A stretch of 64,000 nucleotides of DNA from Putridiphycobacter sp965230195 (GCA_965230195.1 OZ245997.1:2046001-2110000); one strand, 5' to 3'. Counted from the stretch's first letter, positions 24,554 to 34,371 are shown. A program made the numbers and translations. The notes: generated by a model not told the origin, from the sequence alone.

Positions 24554-26908
24554 ATGAAATTTAGCTTAATGCTTTTAACGGTATTGGTAATCTATAGTGG
24601 TTATTCACAAAATATTACCAGTATTATTAAAGGAAATGTAAAGGATAAGGAAACTATACAGCCGATTATGGGAGCAAAGGTTGAACTACTTAATCAGGAG
24701 TTTTTTACGGCTGTTATTACAAATGCAAAAGGGGAGTTCAGGTTAGAAAATGTTCCGGTGGGTAAGCAGTCAGTGGCTGTAAGTTTTGTAGGCTATGAAA
24801 CAGTTGTTATCCGTAATATTGATGTGAGTTCGAAGGAGGTAATTCTGGAGGTAGATTTAGTTGAAAAAATAGAAGAAATAAAAGCAGTTGAAGTTACCGG
24901 AACACGAAAAGGTGAAACCATCAATAAAATGGTATCGGTCAGTGCAAGGGCATTTTCGGTGGATGAATCGAAACGGTATGCCGGTAGTTTAAATGACGTA
25001 TCCAGAATGGCCAGAAATTTTGCGGGTGTTCAGGGAGGAGATGATTCCAGAAACGATATCATTATCAGAGGTAATTCGCCAACCGGTTTACTCTATAAAA
25101 TGGAGGGAATCGATATCCCCAATCCTAATCATTTTGCCCGGTTTGGAACTACTGGTGGACCTGTAAGTATGTTAAATAATAATGTTTTGTCAAACTCCGA
25201 CTTTTTAACTGGTGCGTTTCCGGCGGAATATGGCAATGCCACAGCAGGTGTATTTGACCTTAAAATGAGAAACGGGAATAACGGTAAGCATGAATTTATG
25301 TTCCAGTTTGGATTTAACGGAGCCGAACTCTTAGCAGAGGGGCCTATCAGTAAGAAGAAACGGTCATCCTACCTGATAAGCTACCGGTACAACGATTTGG
25401 TTATTTTTCAGAAATTGGGATTAAATATTGGAACCAATGCTGTGCCCACATATCAGGATTTAACTTTCAAGGTCAATTTCCCCTGGGAAAAAGGAGTAAC
25501 CAGTATTTTTGGTATAGGCGGATTGAGTTCTATTGATATTATTGGTAGTGATGTGGGGTCGGATGATTTTTATGCTGTTCGGAATAGTGACACATATTAT
25601 ACTTCGAAAGTTGGCATTGTAGGTTTAAATCATAAACAGCGAATTGGCAAAACAGCCTATGTTAACTTTTCTTCTGCTATCCAAACCGGTATCAATATTA
25701 TCCAAAACGATACTTTGGATGCTAATTTTGAGAATCCTTTCACGACCTACATGAATCAGTCAGCGATTAACAGATGGACCAATCTGGTTTATTTCAATAA
25801 AAAAATGTCTGCAAAACATGTTATGAAAGCTGGTATTCAGTCGGATTTGTACTTTTTGGATTTAAATGATTCAGTTTATGTAAACGATATGTCCGATTAT
25901 ATATCACTTCGTAATTTTAAGGGGAATACGTTGTTGTTGCAACCATATGCTCAGTATCAGTATCGTCCAACAAGGCGCTTGAATTTTAATATAGGCTTAC
26001 ACTATCAATTTATTACCTTAAACAATAAGGGAGCACTTGAGCCCCGGGGAGGAATGGCCTGGAATATTTCGGAAAAGAATAAAGTGACTTTAGGTTATGG
26101 TTTGCATAGTCAGATGCAACCATTGGAATTTTACTTTTTGGAATCGGAGGAAAATGGAGGAATCGTCAGACCCAATCAAAGTCTCGATTTTTCTAAGAGT
26201 CATCATTTTGTGGTGGGCTATCAGCGGTTTTTTAAATATGGAATTTCAGCCAAATTGGAAGGTTATTATCAATATTTATTTGATATTCCGGTTGATACTG
26301 ATTCCAATAGTTTTTCTATGTCAAATTTTGGTTCTTCGTTTGTTGAAACCTATCCTGATTACGCAGCCAATAATGGGTTGGGAAGAAATTACGGGCTGGA
26401 TTTGACTATTGAGAAGTTTCTGGACCGTGGTTTTTACTTTTTGGTAACAAGTTCACTGTATCAATCATTTTATACGGGGAGTAACGGTGTTGAGTTTAAT
26501 ACTGCCTTTAATGGAAACTATACTTTTAATGCTTTGGCAGGATATGAGTATAAATTCAAAAAAGCAAAGAAAAACCAGGCTTCGATTACAGTGGATTTGA
26601 AATTTACCAGAAATGGAGGCAAAAGATACACCCCGATTTTGTTAGCAGAAAGTCAGGCAATTAATAAGGAAGTACGTGATTTTGATAATGTTTTTTCGGC
26701 CCGGTATCCAGATTATATGAAAGGAGACGTCAGAATAGGTTTTAAAGTAGTAGGGAAGAAGGTTACTCAGGAATGGGCATTGGATATGCAGAATTTTACT
26801 AATCGTCAAAATATTTTCCTGGAACAGTACGACCCGGATAGTAAAACAATAGCCGAAACCTATCAAACGGGACGTCTACCCATTGGTTTGTACCGGATTT
26901 ATTTTTAA
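24554..26908 (+). CDS. TonB-dependent receptor with carboxypeptidase-regulatory-like domain
   Basis: A 784-residue outer-membrane receptor. A signal peptide (to about residue 19) precedes a CarboxypepD_reg-like domain (about 25-105, with IKGNVKDKETIQPIMGAKV and VSFVGYETVVI). The plug follows at about 125-235 (IIIRGNSPTGLLYKMEGIDI). The rest is beta-barrel, ending with the aromatic residue favoured by the Bam machinery (LYRIYF). It should import a large or scarce nutrient using TonB energy, but no SusD partner lies next to it, so glycan uptake of the SusCD type is unlikely. The substrate is unknown. It is transcribed alone and converges on murI with one base between. Confidence 0.92.
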   Translation: MKFSLMLLTVLVIYSGYSQNITSIIKGNVKDKETIQPIMGAKVELLNQEFFTAVITNAKGEFRLENVPVGKQSVAVSFVGYETVVIRNIDVSSKEVILEVDLVEKIEEIKAVEVTGTRKGETINKMVSVSARAFSVDESKRYAGSLNDVSRMARNFAGVQGGDDSRNDIIIRGNSPTGLLYKMEGIDIPNPNHFARFGTTGGPVSMLNNNVLSNSDFLTGAFPAEYGNATAGVFDLKMRNGNNGKHEFMFQFGFNGAELLAEGPISKKKRSSYLISYRYNDLVIFQKLGLNIGTNAVPTYQDLTFKVNFPWEKGVTSIFGIGGLSSIDIIGSDVGSDDFYAVRNSDTYYTSKVGIVGLNHKQRIGKTAYVNFSSAIQTGINIIQNDTLDANFENPFTTYMNQSAINRWTNLVYFNKKMSAKHVMKAGIQSDLYFLDLNDSVYVNDMSDYISLRNFKGNTLLLQPYAQYQYRPTRRLNFNIGLHYQFITLNNKGALEPRGGMAWNISEKNKVTLGYGLHSQMQPLEFYFLESEENGGIVRPNQSLDFSKSHHFVVGYQRFFKYGISAKLEGYYQYLFDIPVDTDSNSFSMSNFGSSFVETYPDYAANNGLGRNYGLDLTIEKFLDRGFYFLVTSSLYQSFYTGSNGVEFNTAFNGNYTFNALAGYEYKFKKAKKNQASITVDLKFTRNGGKRYTPILLAESQAINKEVRDFDNVFSARYPDYMKGDVRIGFKVVGKKVTQEWALDMQNFTNRQNIFLEQYDPDSKTIAETYQTGRLPIGLYRIYF

Positions 26909-26909
26909 G

Positions 26910-27707
26910 TCAGAGTTTCTTAAGGTTTAGTTCAATCGAATCTTCATAAAACCGTGATGCAGATTCCTGAAAACTTTCTGTTAAATCGGAAACATAAAAC
27001 TTATTAGGTTTAGTTTTATTTGTATTTAACATGTTTTCGTTTTTAAAAATCTCAATCATTTTGAAGGCAAGTATGTCTGTTGAATCGTATAGTTTGACCT
27101 TACCCTCAAAAAACTCATTGATTTCGTCCTTGATCAACACGTAATGTGTACACCCCAGGATCAGAGCATCAATATTTTTAAACGTTGGATGACTAAGGTA
27201 GTTTTCAATAATCGTTCTACTGATTTTATCCTTACTAAAACCCTCTTCTATCATAGGAGCGAGAAGCGGGGTTGGCAAAACAGCCATATCAATATCCGGA
27301 TTTCGGCGGGCCATTTTTTCCTGATAAACTCCTGACTGAACAGTGGTTTTTGTGGCAATGAGTCCTATTTTCTGATGTGATCCGTCAGCGACTATCGCCT
27401 CAATTATAGGGTCGATAACATTTATAATAGGGACACTTCCTTTATGCTTATCCCTTAAATAATTGTACGAAGTAGCTGATGCCGTATTACAGGCAATGAC
27501 TATCGATTTACAATTTTCCCGGTTCAATAAAAAATGACTGATTTTTTCTACAAAAGAGTGAATCAATTCAGGTGATTTATCACCATAGGGGAGGTGAGCA
27601 GTATCCCCAAAATAAACAATTGTTTCTTCGGGTAAATGTTTTGATATCGCATGTGCAACAGTTAGTCCGCCAATGCCTGAATCAAATATGCCAATGGGTT
27701 TATTCAC
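26910..27707 (-). CDS. murI: Glutamate racemase
   Basis: A 265-residue cofactor-independent racemase that makes D-glutamate for peptidoglycan. The active-site FDSGIGG is near residue 8, the first catalytic cysteine is in IACNTASA near 72, and the second is in LGCTHY near 182. DTAHLPYGDKS is also diagnostic. It lies after the ompH genes on the same strand, but a terminator at 27727-27751 separates it from them. The C-terminus extends slightly beyond the last helix, within the normal range. Confidence 0.95.
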   Translation of the reverse strand: MNKPIGIFDSGIGGLTVAHAISKHLPEETIVYFGDTAHLPYGDKSPELIHSFVEKISHFLLNRENCKSIVIACNTASATSYNYLRDKHKGSVPIINVIDPIIEAIVADGSHQKIGLIATKTTVQSGVYQEKMARRNPDIDMAVLPTPLLAPMIEEGFSKDKISRTIIENYLSHPTFKNIDALILGCTHYVLIKDEINEFFEGKVKLYDSTDILAFKMIEIFKNENMLNTNKTKPNKFYVSDLTESFQESASRFYEDSIELNLKKL

Positions 27708-27726
27708 GGAGAGTAAAGATATAAAA

Positions 27727-27751
27727 AAAGGTGACTCAAATGGTCACCTTT
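27727..27751 (-). terminator. Intrinsic terminator after ompH cluster
   Basis: A perfect 9-bp stem (AAAGGTGAC / GTCACCTTT) with a seven-base loop is followed on the minus strand by a T-run. It ends the uppS-bamA-ompH-ompH unit 20 bases upstream of murI. Confidence 0.85.
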
Positions 27752-27772
27752 ATTCTATCTGTGTTTAGTTTT

Positions 27773-28297
27773 TTACTCTTCAGCCAAACGCGCAGTTTCT
27801 AATCTGAGTAATTCAGTTTTTACTTCTGCTGTAATATCCATACCACCGTTGCTGTATAAAAGTGTGCTTTTCTCCATAACATAGTTTAATTTATGTTTTG
27901 TAGAAACTATTTTCACTGCTTTCTTGAAGTTTTCTTCTATTGGCGTATAGAACCGATCATTATAAACTTCTAAATCCTGTTGAAGTGATTGTTGCTTTAA
28001 CTGGATGATTTCCTGTTGCTCTCTTAAATCCTTTTCAATTCTCTCCTTTTGAAATTTTGATAAGGTATCAGCACCTTCAGCATATTCAGTATATTCTCTT
28101 TCAAGGATAGTCTGCAATTCCTCAATGGTTTTACTACCTTCTTCAATAAAAGCTTTCATTTCAGCATCCGCCTGAATCTTGCTTGGAAGACTATCCACTA
28201 TTTTTTGATAATCAACGATTGCGAATTTTAGATTTCCTTGTGCATAGACTGCATTTAAACCTAAAAGTAATGTTATAGCTAAAAATAATTTTCTCAT
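27773..28297 (-). CDS. OmpH/Skp family periplasmic chaperone (second copy)
   Basis: A 174-residue secreted protein with a signal peptide (cleaved after NAVYAQ) and a long charged helical region (about residues 45-130, rich in Glu, Gln and Lys). These would form the tentacle helices of a Skp-type trimer that holds outer-membrane proteins. IVDYQKIVDSLP and LNYVMEKSTLLY frame the helices as in the family. It is one of two adjacent paralogues downstream of bamA. A good promoter in the 120-base gap before it suggests it can be expressed separately from the first copy. Confidence 0.87.
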   Translation of the reverse strand: MRKLFLAITLLLGLNAVYAQGNLKFAIVDYQKIVDSLPSKIQADAEMKAFIEEGSKTIEELQTILEREYTEYAEGADTLSKFQKERIEKDLREQQEIIQLKQQSLQQDLEVYNDRFYTPIEENFKKAVKIVSTKHKLNYVMEKSTLLYSNGGMDITAEVKTELLRLETARLAEE

Positions 28298-28329
28298 TGT
28301 TTCGATTTTAATTTTCTGCTTTGGGTTGG

Positions 28330-28363
28330 CAAAAGTAGAGATAATAAATCAATTATTCACCAA
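28330..28363 (-). promoter_or_regulatory. Promoter of second ompH gene
   Basis: On the minus strand TTG (28361-28363), a 23-base spacer and TACTTTTG (28330-28337) match the Bacteroidota promoter consensus. It lies 33 bases before the start codon. Confidence 0.6.
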
Positions 28364-28417
28364 CGGTTCAACAGATATGTACATTTATTTAATGTTAAGG
28401 CAAATTGCGTGCCTAAA

Positions 28418-28945
28418 TTAATTTTTTTTGACGTCAATGTCCATTTTTCTAAGCACTAAGTCACTAATATTATACCTTGGATCGGCGAACAGAAGGTTTG
28501 ATTGATTTGCTTTATCAAAAACAAAGGCATACTTTTTTTCGCTGGCAATTTCCTGAATGGCTTTGAATATTTCATCCTGAATAGGCTTAATCAATTCAGC
28601 TCTTTTTTGAAAGAGCATGCCGTTAATACCAAAATACTTGTTTTGTAGAGTTTTAGCTTCTGACTCTAAAAAAGTAATGTTGGCTTGTTTTTCTTTTTTT
28701 ATTTCTTCAGGAAGCAGGATTTCCTCCGCCTGAAGGCTTTTACGTTTTCGTTCAATTAACTGGTATTTAGATTCAATTTCTGCCTGCCATTCTTTCGAAT
28801 AGTCATCCAGTTTAGTTTGAGCTTCCTGAAATGCCGGAATATTATCCAAAATGTATTGGGTATCAACATAAGCATATTTCTGCCCTAGTGAAACACTTGA
28901 CATTCCTACTAAAACAATTGCAAATAAAATTAATCTTTTGAACAT
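28418..28945 (-). CDS. OmpH/Skp family periplasmic chaperone (first copy)
   Basis: A 175-residue paralogue of the neighbouring ompH product, with a signal peptide ending near SLGQ. It has the family start YAYVDTQYILDNIP, a coiled-coil segment at about residues 40-120 and the conserved late FVFDKANQSNLLFADP. It starts 16 bases after the bamA stop, so it is co-transcribed with the barrel-assembly gene. It probably delivers unfolded outer-membrane proteins to BamA. The LFADP end is typical of Bacteroidota Skp-like proteins. Confidence 0.9.
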   Translation of the reverse strand: MFKRLILFAIVLVGMSSVSLGQKYAYVDTQYILDNIPAFQEAQTKLDDYSKEWQAEIESKYQLIERKRKSLQAEEILLPEEIKKEKQANITFLESEAKTLQNKYFGINGMLFQKRAELIKPIQDEIFKAIQEIASEKKYAFVFDKANQSNLLFADPRYNISDLVLRKMDIDVKKN

Positions 28946-28961
28946 GATATTTTTTTAAAAT

Positions 28962-31547
28962 TTATAAATCGCCTAACTGTACACCTATCACAGGGAATAT
29001 TCCAAAAGTAAACCCTTTAGATAAAATAGAAGGATTTAACTGACTGGCACCAACTTTATTTTGATCAATCGGATCAAAGCCCCAGGCTAAATCCACTCCT
29101 AACATACCAAACATTGGTAAATATACTCTTGCTCCAACACCTGCAGCACGGTTTACTTTAAAAGGATCGAATGTTTTAAAGCCGGAGTAGGTATTACCTG
29201 CTTCTACAAATGCCAGACCATAAATTGTGGCATTAGGATTTAATGATAACGGGTATCTTAACTCAACACTGTATTTTGCAATCAGAGGGTCTCCAAGTGC
29301 ATCACTTAATCCACTTTGGGCATCATATCCTCTTAATGTAATTAACTCACGACCGTCAAAGTTAAACTGTCCGTTTAAACCATTTCCACCAAGGTAAAAT
29401 CTTTGGAAAGGTGTATTTCCTTTTCCTGAAGAATAACCACCCATAAAACCAAAACCGAATTTAGGAACCAATACCAATTTCTTATTCTTTGACATTGGCA
29501 GATACCATTCACCAGTTAATTTGATCTTGTAATATTCTGCATATTTATACAATTCCTGTTGCGTAAAACCTGAGTAATCATCTATACCATCAAATCGTGA
29601 ATAAGGCAATGTGGTTTTAGTTAATAGCTTAAAGTTTGAACCTCCTCTTGGAAATATTGGGTTATCAATTGAGTTTCGCGAAAATGTCAGATTTAAAGAA
29701 ATGTCGTTTGAGTATCCTGAAGCAAAAACAAAAGTTGAACCGGCATTTTGAAGATTATAGTAAGAATAGTTGATCTCAGCATATGCCGAAAAGAAATCAT
29801 CAGGCCATTTAAGTCTTGATCCTAATCCTACTCCAACTGATGTTACGCCAATTTGAGTGTTTAAGGCTTCCGTAGCTCCTGCAGTAAAAATATTTGAATG
29901 ACTGATAAAAGAGGTAAACGATATTGGTTTTTTTCCACCAAGCCAGGGTTCGGTAAATGAAAAATTATAAGATTGGTAACCTCTTCCAAAAGTCTGACCT
30001 CTGATTGAAAGTCTTTGTCCGTCTCCTGAAGGCAGAGGAGCCCAGGCATCTTTTTTAAATATGTTTTTGGTAGAGAAGTTTGTAAAGGTCAAACCTAAAG
30101 TTCCAATAAGCCTGTTTCCTCCATAACCTCCTGAAAGTTCAATCTGGTCAGAAGATTTTTCAACAACGGTGTACTCTATATCAACTGTTCCGTTTAAAGG
30201 GTTAGGGATAGGTAAAACCTGAAACTGCTCATTGTCAAAATAACCTAGTTGTGACAATTCTCTTTGTGTTCTGATGATATCAGCACGACTGAATAAATCT
30301 CCGGGTTTGGTTCTTAATTCTCTTCTAATCACATGATCATTTGTTTTGGTGTTCCCGTATATTCTGATTTCACCATACCGTGCTTCTTTCCCCTCACTGA
30401 TTCTAATTTCATAATTGATATGATTGTCGTCAGTAATGTTTGACTCAATTGGAACAGCATCAAAAAACAAATAACCTTTGTCCATATACAATGCTGCAAT
30501 GTCTCTTCCGTCAGCACTTCCGTTAAGTCGTTGCTGAAACAGTGCTTTATCAAATACATCACCCTTTTTTATTCCCAGAATGGTGTCTAAAAGTCCGGAG
30601 CTGTATTTACCATTTCCAACCCAAACTATGTCTCCAAAATAGTATTTTGAACCTTTTTCAAGATAAATGTCAATCCCAATATGTTTATCATCTATTTCAT
30701 AAACACTGTCTCTTACAATATTGGCATCACGCAGACCAATACCATTGAATTTTTCAACAATTCCTCTTTTATCTCTTTCGTATGCTGTTCTGTTAAACTT
30801 TGATCTTGAAAATATCCTGGCAATTCCTTTTTGCTTGGTGTCTTTCATGCCCCTACGCAATCCACCATCAGAAACACCCATTCCTACCATTGTTCGTTTT
30901 ACTCTTGAATCATAATGACTCAAGTCCACGTCTTCGTTACCATAAATATTGATGTGTTGAATTTTAATTCTGTTGCCCTTATTAACTTTGATCAAAAATT
31001 CTCTGGAATTATAATTTAAAGTATCAACCGTTTCAATGATTTCAACACTGGTTCTTAAATACCCCTTTTCCTGAAAAAAACCTCTGATCTGTTTTTGGGT
31101 ATTTAATTTTAAAGGTTCAGTTATAGTTACTCCTGAATACAGGTCAATTACTTCTTCAATTTTATCAGCCTCAGATCCTTTTATACCTTCAAATTTGTAA
31201 CGGAATAACTTAGGTCTTCCCTGAAGTTTAATGTAAAGGAATATTTCTTCGTTGATTTCGTCAATATCAGAGTATCCGATTTCAATATTTGAAAACAAAT
31301 CCTGTTGCCATAGATTTTTGATGGCTTTGGAAAAATCATCTCCCGGTACAGTGACCTCTTTCCCGATATTTAATCCTGATACTACTCTGATGGCATCATG
31401 GTCGTAATCATCAACTCCCTGAACAACCACTGAAGCAATGGTATATTTTTTAGGAGACAGATAATCAAATTCCTTGGTGTTAATTTGCGCCACAGAAATT
31501 GTACTGAAAACACTGATTAAAAATATGAGAAATAATTTAGTTTTCAT
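28962..31547 (-). CDS. bamA: Outer-membrane protein assembly factor BamA
   Basis: An 861-residue Omp85 protein that inserts beta-barrels into the outer membrane. A signal peptide to about residue 20 is followed by POTRA domains (residues about 30-430; for example YTIASVVVQGVDDYD and GEIRIYGNTKTNDHVIRREL). The 16-strand barrel ends in GVQLGDL. IRGQTFGRGYQSYNFSFTEPWLGG and LRGYDAQSGLSDALGD lie in the barrel, and the latter contains the conserved RGY of the family. Its start overlaps the uppS stop by four bases. The order uppS-bamA-ompH is common in Bacteroidota and links cell-wall lipid carrier synthesis with outer-membrane assembly. Confidence 0.94.
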   Translation of the reverse strand: MKTKLFLIFLISVFSTISVAQINTKEFDYLSPKKYTIASVVVQGVDDYDHDAIRVVSGLNIGKEVTVPGDDFSKAIKNLWQQDLFSNIEIGYSDIDEINEEIFLYIKLQGRPKLFRYKFEGIKGSEADKIEEVIDLYSGVTITEPLKLNTQKQIRGFFQEKGYLRTSVEIIETVDTLNYNSREFLIKVNKGNRIKIQHINIYGNEDVDLSHYDSRVKRTMVGMGVSDGGLRRGMKDTKQKGIARIFSRSKFNRTAYERDKRGIVEKFNGIGLRDANIVRDSVYEIDDKHIGIDIYLEKGSKYYFGDIVWVGNGKYSSGLLDTILGIKKGDVFDKALFQQRLNGSADGRDIAALYMDKGYLFFDAVPIESNITDDNHINYEIRISEGKEARYGEIRIYGNTKTNDHVIRRELRTKPGDLFSRADIIRTQRELSQLGYFDNEQFQVLPIPNPLNGTVDIEYTVVEKSSDQIELSGGYGGNRLIGTLGLTFTNFSTKNIFKKDAWAPLPSGDGQRLSIRGQTFGRGYQSYNFSFTEPWLGGKKPISFTSFISHSNIFTAGATEALNTQIGVTSVGVGLGSRLKWPDDFFSAYAEINYSYYNLQNAGSTFVFASGYSNDISLNLTFSRNSIDNPIFPRGGSNFKLLTKTTLPYSRFDGIDDYSGFTQQELYKYAEYYKIKLTGEWYLPMSKNKKLVLVPKFGFGFMGGYSSGKGNTPFQRFYLGGNGLNGQFNFDGRELITLRGYDAQSGLSDALGDPLIAKYSVELRYPLSLNPNATIYGLAFVEAGNTYSGFKTFDPFKVNRAAGVGARVYLPMFGMLGVDLAWGFDPIDQNKVGASQLNPSILSKGFTFGIFPVIGVQLGDL

Positions 31548-32290
31548 CCTTTGTTAATTTGTTCACTGACCATCCCAAAACGTCTTTCTCTATTTTGATA
31601 ATCATATATTGCTTTAAAAAAGTCCTCCTTTTTAAAATCCGGCCAAAATTTTTCAGTAAAGTACAATTCGCTGTAGGCAATTTGCCATAATAAAAAGTTA
31701 CTCAATCTGATTTCTCCACTGGTTCGGATCAGTAATTCGGGATGAGGAATTCCTGAAGTATACAGGTTTTGATCAATTAATTCATCCGTGACGTCATCCA
31801 ATGAAATTTCATTGTTTTTATACGCAGTAGCAATTTGTTTAACTGCATTTTTAATTTCAAGTTTAGAGCTGTAATTTAATGCCAGAATCAAAGTCGTACC
31901 TGTATTATTAATAGTCTTTTGAGTAGCGGCCTTCATACGGTCAGCACAGTTGCCCGGTAATTGATCAATATCACCAATTGTTTTAACCTGAACATTGTTT
32001 TTGTGCAATTCCTCAATTTCAGCGGTAATGGTGTCAACCAAGAGGTCCATTAAACCATCAACTTCATCTTTGGGTCTGTTCCAGTTTTCAGTAGAGAAGG
32101 CATAAAGTGTTAAATAGTCAACTCCTGACTCTGTTGCACCTGTTAAAGCTTCACGAACTGATTCCACACCCATGGCATGACCAAATAGTCTGGTTTGACC
32201 TTTAGATTTTGCCCACCTTCCATTACCATCCATTATGATGGCAACGTGTTTTGGAATATTATTGCTATTTAATTGGTCTTTAATGCTCAT
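31544..32290 (-). CDS. uppS: Isoprenyl transferase (undecaprenyl diphosphate synthase)
   Basis: A 248-residue cis-prenyltransferase producing undecaprenyl diphosphate, the lipid carrier for peptidoglycan and surface polysaccharides. HVAIIMDGNGRWAKSKG with the catalytic Asp is near residue 20, GHAMGVESV near 36, YAFSTENWNRP near 72, and LIRTSGEIRLSNFLLWQIAYSELYF near 190. The last gives the conserved substrate and magnesium site (quoted in part only). It leads the bamA cluster and overlaps it by four bases. A short gap upstream shows a weak promoter-like AAATTTGC only. Confidence 0.95.
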   Translation of the reverse strand: MSIKDQLNSNNIPKHVAIIMDGNGRWAKSKGQTRLFGHAMGVESVREALTGATESGVDYLTLYAFSTENWNRPKDEVDGLMDLLVDTITAEIEELHKNNVQVKTIGDIDQLPGNCADRMKAATQKTINNTGTTLILALNYSSKLEIKNAVKQIATAYKNNEISLDDVTDELIDQNLYTSGIPHPELLIRTSGEIRLSNFLLWQIAYSELYFTEKFWPDFKKEDFFKAIYDYQNRERRFGMVSEQINKG

Positions 32291-32399
32291 TAGATAACGT
32301 AAGCAAATTTGAAAAGTTTTTTTTAAATTTCTGCAGTTTTTAAACGATAATTTCCCTGATTAATTGTTTATTTAACAAAGCTTAACAGCTACTAAGAAA

Positions 32400-32434
32400 A
32401 AAAGGGGCTGCATCAATGGATACAATCCCCTTTT
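32400..32434 (-). terminator. Terminator after atpC
   Basis: AAAAGGGG (32400-32407) pairs with CCCCTTTT (32427-32434), and an inner TGTATC/GATGCA stem (one G-T pair) continues the hairpin. The minus strand then runs into T residues. It closes the atpDC transcript. Confidence 0.85.
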
Positions 32435-32457
32435 AAGAAGCTGTTTAGCGTCAGTAA

Positions 32458-32742
32458 TTACTCAGCTAAAACTAAAATTTTATTATCATTCACTTCTACA
32501 ACACCACCTTTAATATCGAAGGTGAAAGTAGATTCTGCGTGAAATTCTTTATTTAATTTTCCGTCAAAAGATTTGTTTTCGTTTTGAGGTTGGTCAACTC
32601 TTACAGCTCCGCTTTTTAATGCAGAAATTAAAGAGGCATGGCTGTCTAATATACCAAATGATCCATCCAAACCAGGTAAAATAACTTGCGATACATTACC
32701 TTTAAACAATACTTCGTCAGGTGTTAAAACTTCTAAAATCAT
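32458..32742 (-). CDS. atpC: ATP synthase F1 epsilon subunit, short form
   Basis: A 94-residue epsilon subunit consisting of the N-terminal beta-sandwich only (EVLTPDEVLFKG, VILPGLDGSFGILDSHASLISAL, GGVVEVNDNKILVLAE). The C-terminal helical hairpin that inhibits ATP hydrolysis in many bacteria is absent, as is usual in Bacteroidota. It follows atpD by ten bases. It sits in the central stalk of F1 on the cytosolic side of the membrane. Confidence 0.93.
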   Translation of the reverse strand: MILEVLTPDEVLFKGNVSQVILPGLDGSFGILDSHASLISALKSGAVRVDQPQNENKSFDGKLNKEFHAESTFTFDIKGGVVEVNDNKILVLAE

Positions 32743-32752
32743 GTTTTATTTT

Positions 32753-34255
32753 TTAAGCGTCAGCTAACATTTTTTCTCCGGCTTCAATCACATCTTCGAT
32801 TCCACCTTTAAGGTTGAATGCAGCTTCAGGATATTTGTCCATTTCACCGTCCATGATCATGTTAAATGCCTTAATCGTATCATTGATATCAACTAATACT
32901 CCTGCCAACCCAGTAAATTGCTCAGCAACGTGGAATGGTTGAGATAAGAATCTTTGAACACGTCTTGCTCTGTGTACAACTAATTTATCTTCTTCAGATA
33001 ACTCATCCATACCTAAGATAGCAATGATATCCTGTAATTCTTTATATCGTTGTAGTGTTAATTTAACTCTTTGTGCACAGTCGTAGTGCTCATCACCAAC
33101 GATCTCCGGCGTTAAGATTCTTGAAGTAGAATCTAACGGGTCAACCGCAGGGTAAATACCTAACTCAGCAATTTTTCTTGACAATACTGTTGTTGCATCA
33201 AGGTGGGCAAATGTAGTTGCTGGTGCCGGGTCAGTTAAGTCATCCGCAGGTACATATACAGCCTGTACTGAAGTGATTGAACCGTTTTTAGTTGAGGTAA
33301 TTCTCTCCTGCATAGCTCCCATCTCAGTGGCCAATGTTGGTTGGTAACCTACCGCTGATGGCATACGACCTAATAGGGCTGATACCTCAGAACCTGCTTG
33401 CGTAAATCTAAAGATATTGTCAACGAAGAATAAGATATCAGATCCTTTTCCGTCCCCTTCTCCATCTCTGTAATACTCAGCTAATGTTAATCCTGATAAA
33501 GCAACTCTTGCTCTCGCTCCCGGAGGCTCATTCATTTGTCCGAATACGAAAGTTGCTTTTGATTCTTTTAATTTTTCTTTGTCAATTTTGGATAAATCCC
33601 ATCCACCTTTTTCCATGTCTTCCATGAACTCATCACCATAAGTGATAATTCCTGATTCCAACATCTCTCTTAAAAGGTCATTTCCTTCTCTTGTTCTTTC
33701 ACCAACTCCTGCAAATACTGATAATCCTGAATAAGCCTTTGCAATATTATTAATCAACTCCTGAATTAATACGGTTTTACCTACACCAGCACCACCAAAT
33801 AATCCAATTTTACCCCCTTTAGCGTAAGGCTCAATCAAGTCGATAACTTTAATTCCTGTAAATAGTACTTCGGTAGCAGTTGATAACTCCTCAAATTTAG
33901 GAGCGTCTCTGTGAATTGACATTCCTCCTGCAGCATCAATGTCTCCCAAACCGTCAATTGCATTACCAGTTACATTAAAAAGTCTACCTTTAATTACATC
34001 ACCAGTAGGCATTTTAATTGGAGAACCAGTTGCTACTACATCCATTCCTCTGGTGAAACCATCAGATGAATCCATTGCAATAGCACGTACGGTATCGTCA
34101 CCAACATGTTTTTGAACTTCTAAAACAACTTTACCGCCGTCAGCTTTGTTAATTTCCAAAGCATCTAAAATATTTGGAAGTTTTGCTCCCTTCTCAAAGC
34201 TTACGTCCACAACAGGACCAATTACTTGCGAGATTTTACCATTTACATTAGACAT
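32753..34255 (-). CDS. atpD: ATP synthase F1 beta subunit
   Basis: A 500-residue catalytic subunit of F1. The Walker A GGAGVGKTVLIQEL is near residue 155, GVGERTREGNDL follows, the Walker B region is in DILFFVDNIFRFTQAGSEVSALLGRMPS (quoted by position about 265-290), and the C-terminal helical domain is intact. With atpC it forms a two-gene unit away from the remaining ATP synthase genes, the usual Bacteroidota arrangement. An exact TAnnTTTG promoter box lies 37 bases upstream of its start. Confidence 0.96.
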   Translation of the reverse strand: MSNVNGKISQVIGPVVDVSFEKGAKLPNILDALEINKADGGKVVLEVQKHVGDDTVRAIAMDSSDGFTRGMDVVATGSPIKMPTGDVIKGRLFNVTGNAIDGLGDIDAAGGMSIHRDAPKFEELSTATEVLFTGIKVIDLIEPYAKGGKIGLFGGAGVGKTVLIQELINNIAKAYSGLSVFAGVGERTREGNDLLREMLESGIITYGDEFMEDMEKGGWDLSKIDKEKLKESKATFVFGQMNEPPGARARVALSGLTLAEYYRDGEGDGKGSDILFFVDNIFRFTQAGSEVSALLGRMPSAVGYQPTLATEMGAMQERITSTKNGSITSVQAVYVPADDLTDPAPATTFAHLDATTVLSRKIAELGIYPAVDPLDSTSRILTPEIVGDEHYDCAQRVKLTLQRYKELQDIIAILGMDELSEEDKLVVHRARRVQRFLSQPFHVAEQFTGLAGVLVDINDTIKAFNMIMDGEMDKYPEAAFNLKGGIEDVIEAGEKMLADA

Positions 34256-34291
34256 TATATATTAATTTTAATGTGTTTTCAAATTTGGGTG

Positions 34292-34299
34292 CAAAAATA
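34292..34299 (-). promoter_or_regulatory. atpDC promoter -7 box
   Basis: On the minus strand TATTTTTG followed by C matches TAnnTTTG exactly, 37 bases before the atpD start. No strong TTG box is evident at the usual distance. It is divergent from the ribF promoter. Confidence 0.55.
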
Positions 34300-34343
34300 G
34301 TTCTTTTTATTCTATTACCATAAATTCTTCCTCATTTTTTCTA

Positions 34344-34351
34344 TAACTTTG
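34344..34351 (+). promoter_or_regulatory. ribF promoter -7 box
   Basis: TAACTTTG matches TAnnTTTG exactly, 21 bases before the GTG start of ribF. The -33 box is not clear. Confidence 0.5.
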
Positions 34352-34371
34352 TCAACAAATCTGAATTTAGA

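Noticed and set aside
24554..26908. SusC-type glycan uptake locus
   Set aside because: No SusD gene or glycoside hydrolase lies beside the receptor, and the receptor is shorter than typical SusC.
32458..32742. Truncated atpC
   Set aside because: Loss of the C-terminal helical domain is usual for Bacteroidota; the gene ends cleanly before a terminator.
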